NCBI GenBank assembly: GCA_027483885.1
Contig: JAIXTO010000220.1
Location: 26,105-90,104 of the forward strand
Direction of reading: 5' to 3'
Length of the DNA stretch: 64,000 bases
Origin: Rhizobiaceae bacterium
GTDB lineage: Bacteria > Pseudomonadota > Alphaproteobacteria > Rhizobiales > Rhizobiaceae
Within the stretch, counting starts at the first letter, position 1. Every line of letters begins with the position of its first letter. This document shows, piece by piece, positions 52,684-62,092 of this stretch. The notes under the pieces were generated by a model. The model saw only the letters and a list, made by a program, of their open reading frames with translations, did not search any database and was not told where the DNA came from. Made by a program: the position numbers and the translations under genes.

Positions 52684-54081
52684 TCAGACGATCTCCTTGG
52701 CAAGGCCCGGAAGCGCCAGACGGGCGCTCACGCCGCCGCGCCCGCCGCGTGACAGTTCAAACACCCCCTGGTATTCGCGGGTGATCTCGCCGACGATGGA
52801 AAGCCCGAGCCCTGTCCCGGGTTTGCTTTCATCCAGCCGCCGACCGCGCTTCAGCGCCTCCTTGATCTCGTGCGGCTCGAGCCCCGGCCCGTCGTCCTCC
52901 ACCACGATCTCCACCCAACTGCGCTTGGCCGCCTCCGGTCCTTCGGGTGCCTGTGCCGGGCGGGCCGACAACCAGACGCCCGTTCCCGCGTGACGGGCAG
53001 CGTTTTCCAGGAGGTTGCCGACGGTTTCCTCCACATCCTGCTGTTCCATCGCCAGCGCAAGGCCGGGTGGGCTCACCTCCAGATGAAAGTCCTTGTCAGA
53101 ATTTAGCCGCCGCATCACGCGCACCAATCGCTCCAGAACCGGTTCCGCCTCGGTGCGGGCCAGAAGCGATTCGCGCTGGGCGGCAATCCGGGCGCGGTTC
53201 AGATAGGATTGCACCTGCCCCTGCATGGCCTCGGCCTGGCTTCGCACCACCTCGCCCTGCGAACGTTCCAAAAGCCGCGCCTCGTTCAAAAGCACGGCAA
53301 TCGGCGTCTTCAGCGAATGGGCGAGATTTCCCACCTGCATGCGGGCGCGCTCCACAATGCGCCGGTTGCTGTCGATCAGCGCATTCATCTCCACGGCCAG
53401 CGACTGCACCTCTCGCGGGAACTTGCCCTCCAGCCGCTCCACCTCGCCGCGCCGAACCTTTTCCAGCGCGCGCCGCGCCTCGTCCAGCGGGCGAAGCCCA
53501 AAGAGAATGGCAAGACCGTTCACCACCAGACTGCCCAGGCCGAACACGATAAGCGCAATGTAGAGATTGCGGGTAAAGCCGCTGATATCCTCATCCACCA
53601 CGGAGAGATTGCCCGAGACCCGAAAGCGTGCCGCGCGCCCGTCAGCATCCAGCACCACCTCCGTCTCGGCCACCAGCACACGGTTTCCATAGGCATCGGT
53701 TGCCGGATAAAACCGCTCATAACGATTGTTGAAGGGCACGTTGAGGATCGACGGTACCTGGATATTGGAGGTACCAAGCGAGGAGGAAGACAAGGGTGTC
53801 GCGGCAAAGGTGCCGAGCGGCTCGACGATCCAGTACCAGCCGGTTTCCGGCTGCGAAAACCGAAGGTCTCCCAGCTGAGGATTGCCGGCAAGGCTGTTGT
53901 CGTCGCCAATGGTGATCGAGTTGATCACATTGTAGAGTTGGGCGCGCAACAGGTCGGTAAACGCCCGCTCGGAGGATTTCGCATAAAGCGCCGAGATCAC
54001 CAGCGCGATCACCACCAGCGCCAGCGCCGACCAGGCGGTTGCCAGCAACAGAACGCGGGCTGTGACCGATTTAATGTACAT
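52684..54081 (-). CDS. feuQ: Osmosensory histidine kinase FeuQ
   Basis: A 465-residue sensor kinase: helix 1 VTARVLLLATAWSALALVVIALVI, a periplasmic sensor (about 45-165), helix 2 LYIALIVFGLGSLVVNGLAILF, and a HAMP region. The HisKA has GNLAHSLKTPIAVLLNEARL, and HATPase_c has TVGNLLENAARHA, VEDDGPGLEP and GTGLGLSIVGEI. In Sinorhizobium meliloti FeuQ and FeuP control cyclic-glucan export in response to osmolarity and are needed for symbiosis. The start ATG lies 11 bases inside feuP, so translation is coupled. Confidence 0.9.
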   Translation of the reverse strand: MYIKSVTARVLLLATAWSALALVVIALVISALYAKSSERAFTDLLRAQLYNVINSITIGDDNSLAGNPQLGDLRFSQPETGWYWIVEPLGTFAATPLSSSSLGTSNIQVPSILNVPFNNRYERFYPATDAYGNRVLVAETEVVLDADGRAARFRVSGNLSVVDEDISGFTRNLYIALIVFGLGSLVVNGLAILFGLRPLDEARRALEKVRRGEVERLEGKFPREVQSLAVEMNALIDSNRRIVERARMQVGNLAHSLKTPIAVLLNEARLLERSQGEVVRSQAEAMQGQVQSYLNRARIAAQRESLLARTEAEPVLERLVRVMRRLNSDKDFHLEVSPPGLALAMEQQDVEETVGNLLENAARHAGTGVWLSARPAQAPEGPEAAKRSWVEIVVEDDGPGLEPHEIKEALKRGRRLDESKPGTGLGLSIVGEITREYQGVFELSRGGRGGVSARLALPGLAKEIV

Positions 54082-54742
54082 CGTCGGGCGCTTGCATCCG
54101 GTAGCCAAGGCCACGCACGGTATCGATCAGGTCAACACCGATCTTCTTGCGCAACCGGCCGACAAACACCTCGATCGTATTGCTGTCGCGGTCGAAATCC
54201 TGATCGTACATGTGCTCGATCAGCTCGGTTCTGGACACCACCTGGCCCATATGGTGCATCAGGTAGGAAAGCAGCCGGAATTCGTGCGAGGTGAGCTTCA
54301 GCGTCACGCCGTTCACCGTTGCCTTCGATGCCTTGGTGTCAAGGCGCACCGGCCCGCAGGCAAGCTCGGAAGAGGAATGGCCGGCCGCGCGGCGGATCAG
54401 CGCGCGCACACGCGCCAGCACTTCTTCCACATGAAACGGCTTTGCCACATAATCGTCGGCGCCGGCGTCGATACCGGCCACCTTGTCGCTCCACCGGTCG
54501 CGCGCCGTCAGCATCAGCACCGGCATGCCCTTATCCGCCAGCCGCCATTTTTCAACGACCGTGATGCCGTCCATCTCGGGAAGGCCGATATCGAGAATGA
54601 CGGCATCATAGGGTTCGGTCTCACCGAGGAAATGCCCCTCTTCGCCGTCAAACGCCTGGTCAACCACATAACCGGCCTCCTTCAGCGCATCGGTCAGCTG
54701 CCGGTTGAGGTTGACGTCGTCTTCGACCACGAGAATGCGCAT
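54071..54742 (-). CDS. feuP: Response regulator FeuP (OmpR family)
   Basis: A 223-residue response regulator. Receiver residues are VVEDDVNLN, the phospho-acceptor aspartate in AVILDIGLPEMDG and the lysine in DDYVAKPFHVEEVLAR. The winged-helix output domain has LTSHEFRLLSYLMHH and TIEVFVGRLRKKIG. It pairs with the overlapping feuQ. The feuN-feuP-feuQ order identifies it. FeuP is known to activate ndvA and other osmotic-response genes in S. meliloti. Confidence 0.92.
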   Translation of the reverse strand: MRILVVEDDVNLNRQLTDALKEAGYVVDQAFDGEEGHFLGETEPYDAVILDIGLPEMDGITVVEKWRLADKGMPVLMLTARDRWSDKVAGIDAGADDYVAKPFHVEEVLARVRALIRRAAGHSSSELACGPVRLDTKASKATVNGVTLKLTSHEFRLLSYLMHHMGQVVSRTELIEHMYDQDFDRDSNTIEVFVGRLRKKIGVDLIDTVRGLGYRMQAPDDVH

Positions 54743-54788
54743 GAGAGACCTTCGAAACGGTGTGCCCAGGGGTTAGTGCCGTCTTCTA

Positions 54789-55043
54789 CTACATCGGCAC
54801 CCGAACCGTCACCTTGCGCGGACGCTCCCCGCTGCCCTGCACCAGAACGGTCACGATGCAGGTGCGGCCATCGTTGGAAGGCTGGGCGGACAGCAGTTGC
54901 CCGCCGGTATCGCGCACCACCTTGGAAGCGGCATCACCGCAATCGCCGGCAACCAGAACGAGGTAATCGCGTGCGAAGGCTTGCCCCGTCGAAAGGGTAA
55001 AAAGGGCCGCGGCAAGTATCGCGATCATCCTGTTTGATGCCAT
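54789..55043 (-). CDS. feuN: Small periplasmic FeuQ modulator FeuN
   Basis: An 84-residue secreted protein with signal peptide (MASNRMIAILAAALFTLSTG, cleavage after FARD region) and two cysteines in the mature part (GDCGDA and RTCIVTV) that could form a disulphide. It lies 46 bases before feuP on the same strand. In S. meliloti FeuN is an approximately 83-residue periplasmic protein, encoded with feuPQ, that dampens FeuQ signalling. Size, signal peptide and position agree. GGAAG lies eight bases before the ATG. Confidence 0.8.
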   Translation of the reverse strand: MASNRMIAILAAALFTLSTGQAFARDYLVLVAGDCGDAASKVVRDTGGQLLSAQPSNDGRTCIVTVLVQGSGERPRKVTVRVPM

Positions 55044-55171
55044 GACTACAACTTCCACTCACGGTGACGCACGGTTTGCGAACCGAACCATTGGGTGAAT
55101 TATGTAACGAAAGGCGGCTGAATGGCAAATGAATGCGCCACTCAACCGTCCAACTTCGGGTCAACTTCGCA

Positions 55172-55387
55172 TTAATTCCCGGTAATGCTGGTCTTGGCCG
55201 AAAGGCGGCCATAGACGGCCAAAAGCCCGCCGACTGCACCGACAAGGCTTGTGCCGGCCTCGGCCAGATCACCTTGTGCAACCGGCGAAACCTCCATCCC
55301 CCGGGCCTGCAGCACGGAGGCGAGGACAGCGATCAGGCCGCCCCAAACGGCTTTCGACTGATACCAGGCTTTCGAATTTTCCATCAT
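55172..55387 (-). CDS. Holin-like small membrane protein linked to the GTA cluster
   Basis: A 71-residue protein (MMENSKAWYQSKAVWGGLIA...) with two hydrophobic segments (AVWGGLIAVLASVLQA and AGTSLVGAVGGLLAVYGRL). The WYQSKxxWG opening is typical of a group of putative phage holins (Pam3-gp28-like). It has AAGGAG upstream, and its start overlaps the stop of the GTA gp15 gene, so it is read as the last gene of the tail cluster. A holin would release GTA particles by lysis; no endolysin is adjacent. Confidence 0.65.
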   Translation of the reverse strand: MMENSKAWYQSKAVWGGLIAVLASVLQARGMEVSPVAQGDLAEAGTSLVGAVGGLLAVYGRLSAKTSITGN

Positions 55388-58300
55388 GCATCTCCTTGGT
55401 TTTTGACGAGGATGTCCGTGACGAGAGGAATTCCGAGCGGCACGGCCCGCCCCAGTTGGCGAAGCCGCACGCGAAACGTGCTCGCGGCCGCGCCAAAGTC
55501 GCTGATTTCATCGGCGGGCAGGTAATGAAAGGCGGGCTCCGCCACCTCCGCCACGCGCCTGACCGTCTCACCGGAGAGAATTTCCAGCCGGTAGCGCTCG
55601 TCCGGTTCATCCATCGGAATGTCGCTCGCCTCCCAGTCGTCGGCATTGATGCGACCGCGCCGCACCCAGGAGAACCGCACACCATCCGCTCCCCGCACGG
55701 CGCGCGCATGCACGGGGCAAAGCGGCGTCTGCGCCCGCGCGCCGCCAGCAAACGAATAAGGCCCGGCCCGGCCGCCGGACGATGCGATGGCTTCCGCCAT
55801 CCAGTTGTAGACGACGCCCCGTTCCGCATCGCTCAACCCGAGCGGCACGACGCCTGAGCCCAACAGCACGACTGGTGCGCCGATGGCAGCCCCCGCCGCC
55901 ATCGCATCCTCCGTGCCTGCAAGCGCCCGCAACAGCGTCGTCAGGCGAAAATGCCCCGGCGCCGTCTCCTCTGCATCGGCAAAGGACAGGATCTCCCATG
56001 CCCCATTGGCGCACAGGATCGCCATCCGGTTTTCACCTGACAGTGCGGCCGTCTCGCTCACCGATGACAACCCGTCGAAGAAGAGGTCGAGTTCCACGGC
56101 GTGGCCGCGGTCGAAGCGTCCGAGAACGCCACCGCCAAGCGCTGCCGTCAGCCGGCCCACCTGCGCCGGCCGGTCGAGTGTCGCACGCGCACGGTATCCT
56201 TCGGTGGTTGGCGAACTGGAAAGGAGAATGCGCCGCCACGGGCTGCCATAAGCGGCAACGCGGGCAAAACTTTCCGCCTCGCCGGCCTCGAACCGCGGCA
56301 GGTCCATGAGGTGAAGGACCGGCGAAAATCCGGCCGAGACCGCCCCGCCGGTCAAGCGCCCGGTGGCAGCCGATGCGCCCGCCAGAAGCGCCGCCGGCTC
56401 ATGTCGTTTCGCCTCCACGCGCCTCACCGCCCCCTCTTCGATGCGCGTTACCAGATAGACGCCATCAGGCCCGTCGGAGAGCCGCAGCGCGTCCCCGGGC
56501 GCAAGCGACACTTCAGCCGGCGAAATCGGGAAACTGAGGCTGCGTCGCGACAGATGGTTGTCGCGCAGCAGGCTTTCCGCCGCACTTTGCGCCGCCTCCT
56601 CATAGAGCGTGGCGGCAAGATCAGCGCGCAAGATACGGTTGCTGGTGCCAACGATCCGGCGTGAGCGCACCGTTGCCTGTTCGTAATCGAGCACCGGATT
56701 GGCAAAACTTGCGACGGCCTCGGCGGCAAAGTCGCTGTCATGGCCGCGCACCTCCGTCCAGGCCGGTTCCTCGTCGCGCTCGGCCAGCACGTCGATCACC
56801 TGAGGCACAAGGCTTGCCCGCGTGCGCGAGCGGAACCGCAGCCCCGCCGGCTCCTCGATGACGTCGATCAGGAAGGCATTCGTCAAAGGCTCGATCAGCG
56901 CCCGCGCCGACACCGTATCGCCCTGTACATAACCGATCAGATCGCCGCTCACCTCCGACACGTCAAACGCCGAAAATCCGTGATCGCTCAGGATCGCGGC
57001 AATCGCATCCGCAAGCGTCGTCGCCCCCAGCCGTCCGTTCAGCCAGTGTCCGGTCTTCCAGTTGTCGCCATCGCTCCACACGGAAAGCTCATTGGGAAAG
57101 GCCGGATAAGGCCGCGTATCCCAGGACCAGAGAAAGATATGGTCGGCATCCACCATGCCGGACGGCGCGCCAGAACCCTGCCACCAGCCGTGATGGGCCT
57201 CCAGAAACCGCCGCTGCATGCTGTCGGAGCGCGCACCGCTCGAAAAATGCGGGACACCGCTATCGGCCGATTTCGGATCGGCAAACAGGTTCGGCTGGTT
57301 TGCCGCCTTGTCGATGGCCGAGCAGCCAAGCTCGGTGAACCAGATCGGCTTTGCGCCGGGCACCCAGGCCGTTGGCGTGGGCCGCTCCACGCCACCCACC
57401 CGCTCGTAGTGATAATGGCTCCACCAGCCGGCCAGATCCTTGTAGCGAAACACCCAGGGTTTGCCCGCAAGCCCGTCCGTGATCGGCGTACGCTGGCGAA
57501 GCGCCCGCGCCGTGTCGCTTGCATAATACCAATCGTACCCCTCGCCTGAAGAAATGCCCGCCTGCAAGGCTGCCGGATCGTCACACAGCCGCGCGCCATC
57601 AGGGTTGGCATTGCCCAGATCACTGTCGCGCCAGTCGGCAAGCGGCATATAATTGTCGATGCCAACCGCATGGATCGCACTGGAAGCCCAGAGCGTATCG
57701 AGCGGAAAATACACATCGCCCGATCCGTCTGCCGGATGATACCCGAAATATTCGCTCCAATCGGCCGCATAGGTGAGCTTGGTCGTTGCCCCGAGAACGG
57801 CGCGCACCTCGCCCGCCAGCGACACCAGTTGTTCGACAAAGGGAAACCGCCCGGCCTCGCCGCGCACCCGCGTCAGCCCGACAAGTTCCGAGGCCAGGAT
57901 CATGCCGTCGATGCCGCCGGCCTGCTGCGCAAGGCCGGCATAATGTAGCAGCATCCGGCGATACCCCTCCGGCCCGTGGCAAAAGCTTTCCACCTGCATC
58001 CGCGCCGCACTGGTCTTGTCCGGCGAGCCCGAAACATCAGGCGCAGGATGGCAGGTAATACGCCCGCGCCAGGGATAGGCCGCCTGCTGCGCTCCCCCGT
58101 AAGGATCCGGCAAACCGTTTCCCGCGGGCACATCCATCATCACGAACGGGTAGAGATAGACATGCAAGCCCCGCGCCTTCAGATCAACAATCGCCTGGCG
58201 CACGCTCTCGTCTGCCGGCGTACCGCCAAAGGCCGGCCCGCCGCCGCTCTCACTCACCAGATGTGCAGCCTCGCGAGAAATTCCCGCAACCTGCCAGTTC

Positions 58301-59193
58301 ATGCTGAGGCCGGCGCGTGCCGATACCTCCACCCCCGGCACGATGCGGCATTGGCCGGCGCGCAGATCGGTGCCGAACCAGCTCACCACCAGCGCCACCC
58401 GCTGAAGATTGGGGCACACCGCCTGCAGCTCGTCGAGCGAGGCCTGCCAGTCGGTCGCCGCCGTCAGCGTGTTGCGGTTGAGGATGCGCGCGGTGCCCGA
58501 ACCGTCATTGTCGCTCACAGCCACCGTCGCATAACCGTATTCGGTGGCCCCGGGGATCAGCGTCACCGCCCGCACCTGCCGCTCCAGCGCGCCGACAGGC
58601 CGCACCACCTCGAACTGCAGAAGCGGAATGCGGTTGCCGAATTCATCGATCGGCAGCCGCTCGAACACCACATAGGCAAGCCCGCGATAGGCCGGCGCCT
58701 TGCCCGCCCCCTGCTTTGCCTCGATCAGCGGATCCGGCATCTGGCTTTGCGTGCCGCGATAAACGCGCATCTCGATGGCCGTCAGGTCCAGCTCGCGCCC
58801 ATCCGCCCAGACCCGGCGCACATGAGCGATCTCCCCCTCGCAAAGCCCGACGGCGAGGTTGGCATAATAGTTGAAGTTTTCCACCCGCGTGCCGCTCGTC
58901 GCCTTGCCGCCCTGCCGCTCGCTCGTGACCTCTTCCTCAAACCGCGTCGCCCAGATCAACGTGCCGGCGATACGCGCTGTGCCATAAACGCGGGCAATCG
59001 GCGTCCCCTCGTCAGCCCCCGGCACACGCGCGGTAGAAAGCCGCGTTCCCGTCACCGTCGACGTGCCTGAGATCAGCGCCTGGTCGACCGCCGCGCCCGC
59101 AAGCCCGCCGGCGGCCCGCCCCAGCACGGCTCCGATCGGTCCGAGCACAGACCCCAGCGCGGCCCCTGCCGCCTGAAACAGAATGGTGGCCAT
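55384..59193 (-). CDS. GTA gp15, tail-tip 'megatron' protein
   Basis: A 1269-residue tail fibre/host-specificity protein of gene transfer agents. The N-terminal hydrophobic Ala/Gly region (LFQAAGAALGSVLGPIGAVLG) precedes a tail-tip domain. Next comes the GTA TIM-barrel-like domain (about residues 400-720, with KLTYAADWSEYFGYHP and PIWFTELGCSAIDKAANQ, resembling a glycoside hydrolase). A phage-tail-3 region and C-terminal fibronectin-like parts follow. In RcGTA gp15 forms the tail tip that contacts and penetrates the recipient. The frame is intact, without stops or frameshifts. It lies 313 bases after gp14, an unusual gap in this otherwise overlapping cluster. Confidence 0.92.
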   Translation of the reverse strand: MATILFQAAGAALGSVLGPIGAVLGRAAGGLAGAAVDQALISGTSTVTGTRLSTARVPGADEGTPIARVYGTARIAGTLIWATRFEEEVTSERQGGKATSGTRVENFNYYANLAVGLCEGEIAHVRRVWADGRELDLTAIEMRVYRGTQSQMPDPLIEAKQGAGKAPAYRGLAYVVFERLPIDEFGNRIPLLQFEVVRPVGALERQVRAVTLIPGATEYGYATVAVSDNDGSGTARILNRNTLTAATDWQASLDELQAVCPNLQRVALVVSWFGTDLRAGQCRIVPGVEVSARAGLSMNWQVAGISREAAHLVSESGGGPAFGGTPADESVRQAIVDLKARGLHVYLYPFVMMDVPAGNGLPDPYGGAQQAAYPWRGRITCHPAPDVSGSPDKTSAARMQVESFCHGPEGYRRMLLHYAGLAQQAGGIDGMILASELVGLTRVRGEAGRFPFVEQLVSLAGEVRAVLGATTKLTYAADWSEYFGYHPADGSGDVYFPLDTLWASSAIHAVGIDNYMPLADWRDSDLGNANPDGARLCDDPAALQAGISSGEGYDWYYASDTARALRQRTPITDGLAGKPWVFRYKDLAGWWSHYHYERVGGVERPTPTAWVPGAKPIWFTELGCSAIDKAANQPNLFADPKSADSGVPHFSSGARSDSMQRRFLEAHHGWWQGSGAPSGMVDADHIFLWSWDTRPYPAFPNELSVWSDGDNWKTGHWLNGRLGATTLADAIAAILSDHGFSAFDVSEVSGDLIGYVQGDTVSARALIEPLTNAFLIDVIEEPAGLRFRSRTRASLVPQVIDVLAERDEEPAWTEVRGHDSDFAAEAVASFANPVLDYEQATVRSRRIVGTSNRILRADLAATLYEEAAQSAAESLLRDNHLSRRSLSFPISPAEVSLAPGDALRLSDGPDGVYLVTRIEEGAVRRVEAKRHEPAALLAGASAATGRLTGGAVSAGFSPVLHLMDLPRFEAGEAESFARVAAYGSPWRRILLSSSPTTEGYRARATLDRPAQVGRLTAALGGGVLGRFDRGHAVELDLFFDGLSSVSETAALSGENRMAILCANGAWEILSFADAEETAPGHFRLTTLLRALAGTEDAMAAGAAIGAPVVLLGSGVVPLGLSDAERGVVYNWMAEAIASSGGRAGPYSFAGGARAQTPLCPVHARAVRGADGVRFSWVRRGRINADDWEASDIPMDEPDERYRLEILSGETVRRVAEVAEPAFHYLPADEISDFGAAASTFRVRLRQLGRAVPLGIPLVTDILVKNQGDA

Positions 59194-59506
59194 GGGTCAT
59201 CCCCCGCGCGCCTATGCGCACGCTAAAATTGTGTTAATCTGAAAAAAGTCGACAGCGTCAAGCAGCACGCAGCAGACCAGCCGCAGCATCAGCGAGGACG
59301 GGCCACGCTGACTTAGGCATAGGCCTTGCTGTCGATCATGGAGGGAGTGCTATGAGGCTCACGCCAATTGGTATTTCGCTTATGCTCAGAAAAACCCGGA
59401 CGGGCTGGTTAATCTCCGTCCGGATAATATTCTGGGTATAAAGAAACGGTGGGCGGGCTAGCCCCCGCTCACCACTCCATCTCCATACGCCCGAAAGCCC
59501 TTGTTT
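59194..59506. other. Non-coding insertion-like gap within the GTA tail cluster
   Basis: A 313-base gap between gp14 and gp15, which are normally close. It is AT-richer than its neighbours and holds an inverted repeat CCGGACGG/CCGTCCGG (59398-59430 region) and a second hairpin (GTGGGCGGG/CCCGCTCAC, near 59450-59473). On the plus strand a 29-codon frame at 59353-59442 has a good GGAGGGA site, but its peptide (MRLTPIGISLMLRKTRTGWL...) is not recognisable. Possibly a small mobile or palindromic element. Confidence 0.4.
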
Positions 59507-59959
59507 TCAAGCATCCCGTCGCTCTGGAAACCGATGCACCGCCGCAATCCGCCGCTGCCAGCAGGGCACCAGCACGGAGCGGATCACCGCCCCCTGCTCA
59601 TAGGCGTGGATGAAGTGCTGAGGCCCGGCCAGAATGCCCGCATGTTTTGCAGCACAGCCCGCCCGCCAGCGAAACAGCAGGAGATCGCCCGCCGCCATGT
59701 CGGCCACGGCAAGCGGTACTCCAAAAAGCCGCAACCCCGCCGCGAGCAGCCGTTCCTCGCCGGAGCGTTCCGCCCAGTCCGGCGCATAAGGCGGCACCGC
59801 TTCCGGCTCTTCTCCGTAAAGCTCCCGCCAGATACCGCGGATGAGGCCGATACAGTCGCAACCGACACCCTTTGTCGCCCCCTGATGGCGGTAGGGCGTG
59901 CCGAGAAACCCTTCGGCGATCGCCACCACCTGCGCGCCCGATGTCATCGTCTCGCTCAT
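59507..59959 (-). CDS. GTA gp14, NlpC/P60 cell-wall peptidase
   Basis: A 150-residue NlpC/P60-type cysteine peptidase. The catalytic cysteine is Cys36 in GVGCDCIGLIRG, the histidine is His106 in AAKHAGIL, and FLGTPYRHQG opens the domain. In RcGTA this tail-tip enzyme cuts peptidoglycan during DNA entry. Its first bases overlap the end of gp13 (ATGA). Confidence 0.92.
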   Translation of the reverse strand: MSETMTSGAQVVAIAEGFLGTPYRHQGATKGVGCDCIGLIRGIWRELYGEEPEAVPPYAPDWAERSGEERLLAAGLRLFGVPLAVADMAAGDLLLFRWRAGCAAKHAGILAGPQHFIHAYEQGAVIRSVLVPCWQRRIAAVHRFPERRDA

Positions 59960-60831
59960 TCGAACAAAACGCCGCCGTCATGCACGCGCTCCCCGTCCAC
60001 GTAGGAATAGGCGAAGTCGCTGCCGGGCACATGCGGAAAACCGCGAAAGTTGCGGCCATTGGCAAAGCGCGTGCGGCAGGTGGCAAAACTCTTGTCGCAG
60101 CCGGCCGTGATCGAAAAACTCTCGCCGGCAGAGACCGCCCGTTCCAGCGGCAGCCACAGCGTCAGCCGTGCCGTGCCATCCGCCTCGCGCACATGCGCCT
60201 CCACCTCCGCCCTGTCGCCGGAGGAGAGCGTCAGCACGCCCCGGTCGAAGAAGCCGCTGGCCGATCCGCCAAGCCCGCCCACCACCAGATGGCTGCGGTC
60301 CTCCATGGCAAGCACCGTGCCCGTGCCACGATAGGCAACAAGGTTCACCCCGCACCGCGCATCCCCAAGGCTTGCATCGCAGCGGCGGTTGTAAAGCCTC
60401 CCCTGCGGCTGGTCGAGACGGTTGGCGCGGCTGCGCAATTCGGCGGTGAATTTTTCACCCGCCCGCGTCACCTCGCCCACCTCGCGCACGGAGAGAAGTA
60501 CATGCTGGGTCGGATCGGCCCAGTTGACGAGGAAAAACTCCACGGTCGCGCCGTCATACCGCCCGGCCGAAAGATCCGCCGCGTTGATCACCTCGCTCGA
60601 AAATCCGCCCGCCACATCGCTGGCGCTCGCGGAAAATCCCTGCTCCTCCTCGCCGTCACTGGCCAGAAAGCCGCTCGCGGCCCGAAAGAGGGTCGATGCG
60701 AAGGAGAGGTCGCGGTCATGGTCGGTAAACCCCTGCACCACGCCATCGCGCCGTGTCAGGCGCCAGGCATTGCAGGTCGTCGTGGCATCGCCAGCGAGAT
60801 GGCCGGCCAGCGCCTCCGGTATCACCCTCAT
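59956..60831 (-). CDS. GTA gp13, tail hub protein (DUF2163)
   Basis: A 291-residue DUF2163 protein with the C-terminal phage_BR0599-like region. Typical are TTCNAWRLTRRDG and FTDHDRDLSF near the N-terminus, and at the C-terminus the cysteine-bearing GCDKSFATCRTRFANGRNF and GFPHVPGSDF. In RcGTA gp13 forms the hub between distal-tail ring and tip. It overlaps gp12 and gp14 by ATGA junctions. Confidence 0.92.
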   Translation of the reverse strand: MRVIPEALAGHLAGDATTTCNAWRLTRRDGVVQGFTDHDRDLSFASTLFRAASGFLASDGEEEQGFSASASDVAGGFSSEVINAADLSAGRYDGATVEFFLVNWADPTQHVLLSVREVGEVTRAGEKFTAELRSRANRLDQPQGRLYNRRCDASLGDARCGVNLVAYRGTGTVLAMEDRSHLVVGGLGGSASGFFDRGVLTLSSGDRAEVEAHVREADGTARLTLWLPLERAVSAGESFSITAGCDKSFATCRTRFANGRNFRGFPHVPGSDFAYSYVDGERVHDGGVLFE

Positions 60832-61466
60832 GGCAAAATCTCCGTGATCGGAATGGCCGGAATGCTGCCGGCGTTGAAGTTCGAGAGGTTCACCTCGATA
60901 CGATCCGTGGCAAAACGCACCGGCACGTCGAACTCATATCCGGCCCGCACCACGGCCCCGGCTGCAGGCACATGGCCCGCCGCAAACGTCACGATGCCGG
61001 TGGTCACGTCGCAGGAAAAGGCGCTCAAAGCTTTCGGCACGCCACCGACCGAAACCGTCACCGTTCCCGCCACCGGCTTGGCGATGGCCCGCACGGAGCC
61101 GGCCGCCGCATCCGCATAGTTTTTTGTCAGCGAAAATGCCGCCCTCACCCCGTCACCGGTGCCGATCACCTGGTCGGCAGAGGTAATCGCCGCCCCCGGC
61201 GCTGACGATTTCCAATCCAGCGGATCGCGAAAACGAAAACCGTAAAGCTCGCCAGCGCGCGCCTCGAAAAACGCCAGCACCTCATAAAGGTCACCCAGCG
61301 ACTTCACGCCCGAACCGGCATCATAGGCCCGCCTCGACGATCGCCAGCGGGCATTGCGCTGCTCGCGCCCGTTCGACAGGTTGACGATATCGGTGCGCCG
61401 CACCGGCCCGCCGGTCACCCCCAGCGCCAGCCGCAGCGGAAACCGCACCTCGTGAAAGCCGCTCAT
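60828..61466 (-). CDS. GTA gp12, distal tail protein (DUF2460)
   Basis: A 212-residue DUF2460 protein: FHEVRFPLRLALGVTGGPVR at the N-terminus, the ARWRSSRRAYDAGSG segment, FFEARAGELYGFRFRDPLDW and, near the C-terminus, GYEFDVPVRFATDRIEVNLS. All are characteristic. In RcGTA gp12 makes the distal tail ring to which the baseplate attaches. The stop overlaps the gp13 start. Confidence 0.93.
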   Translation of the reverse strand: MSGFHEVRFPLRLALGVTGGPVRRTDIVNLSNGREQRNARWRSSRRAYDAGSGVKSLGDLYEVLAFFEARAGELYGFRFRDPLDWKSSAPGAAITSADQVIGTGDGVRAAFSLTKNYADAAAGSVRAIAKPVAGTVTVSVGGVPKALSAFSCDVTTGIVTFAAGHVPAAGAVVRAGYEFDVPVRFATDRIEVNLSNFNAGSIPAIPITEILP

Positions 61467-61502
61467 CCAAACCCTCCGCCTTCTGAGCCCAAGACCCTGT
61501 CA

Positions 61503-62051
61503 TCAAAGCCCGCGCCGCCCGCGCGAAACGCTGCGCGCCAGCATGGCCGAAATCTGGCCCTCGCTTTTTCGAAAGCTCGCCGCATCGGTCGCCGTCACGT
61601 TGAAAACGATCTGCGAGGCCCCAGCCCCGCCGCCGCTGGCCACGCCAAGACTGCCATCGGCCCCGCGCTGCAGCGGCAAAATCGCCTCCGCCCCCGCCTC
61701 GCCCATCAGCCCCATGTCGCCGCCCATCGGAAAATAGCTCGGGGAGCGCACCACACCGCCATCGGCAAACGCCGTCACCGATCCGGACGAGGCGCCAAAC
61801 AGGCTGCCGACAACGCCGGACAGCGCCGTATCCAACGGCTTCAGCGCCGCAGACAGCGCAATATCCGCCAATCGCGTGCCGAGCCCCTTCAGCACATCCT
61901 CAAGGCTTTTACCGCTCACCGCCGCCGATTTGAGCGCCCCTGAAAGCGCCGTACCAAACCGCTGCGAACGCCCTTCGAGATCTGCAATCGCCGTTGCCAG
62001 CGCCTGCGTCGAGGCCAGCGTCTCCGCGGCCGAGCCTTCATCCATCGCCAT
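61503..62051 (-). CDS. GTA gp11, tail tape measure protein
   Basis: A protein of 182 residues (MAMDEGSAAETLASTQALAT...). The N-terminal helical part sets tail length; the central LEDVLKGLGTRLADIALSAALKPLD and GSVTAFADGGVVRSPSYFPM, then LMGEAGAEAILPLQRGADG, match lambda-type short tape measures of GTAs. The ATG at 62051 has AGGAG six bases upstream. A longer open frame upstream overlaps the previous gene and is not supported. Somewhat shorter than RcGTA gp11 (about 220), but intact. Confidence 0.88.
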   Translation of the reverse strand: MAMDEGSAAETLASTQALATAIADLEGRSQRFGTALSGALKSAAVSGKSLEDVLKGLGTRLADIALSAALKPLDTALSGVVGSLFGASSGSVTAFADGGVVRSPSYFPMGGDMGLMGEAGAEAILPLQRGADGSLGVASGGGAGASQIVFNVTATDAASFRKSEGQISAMLARSVSRGRRGL

Positions 62052-62092
62052 GCCCATCTCCTGCTGTTTTTTCTTTTGAAAACGAAATGCCG

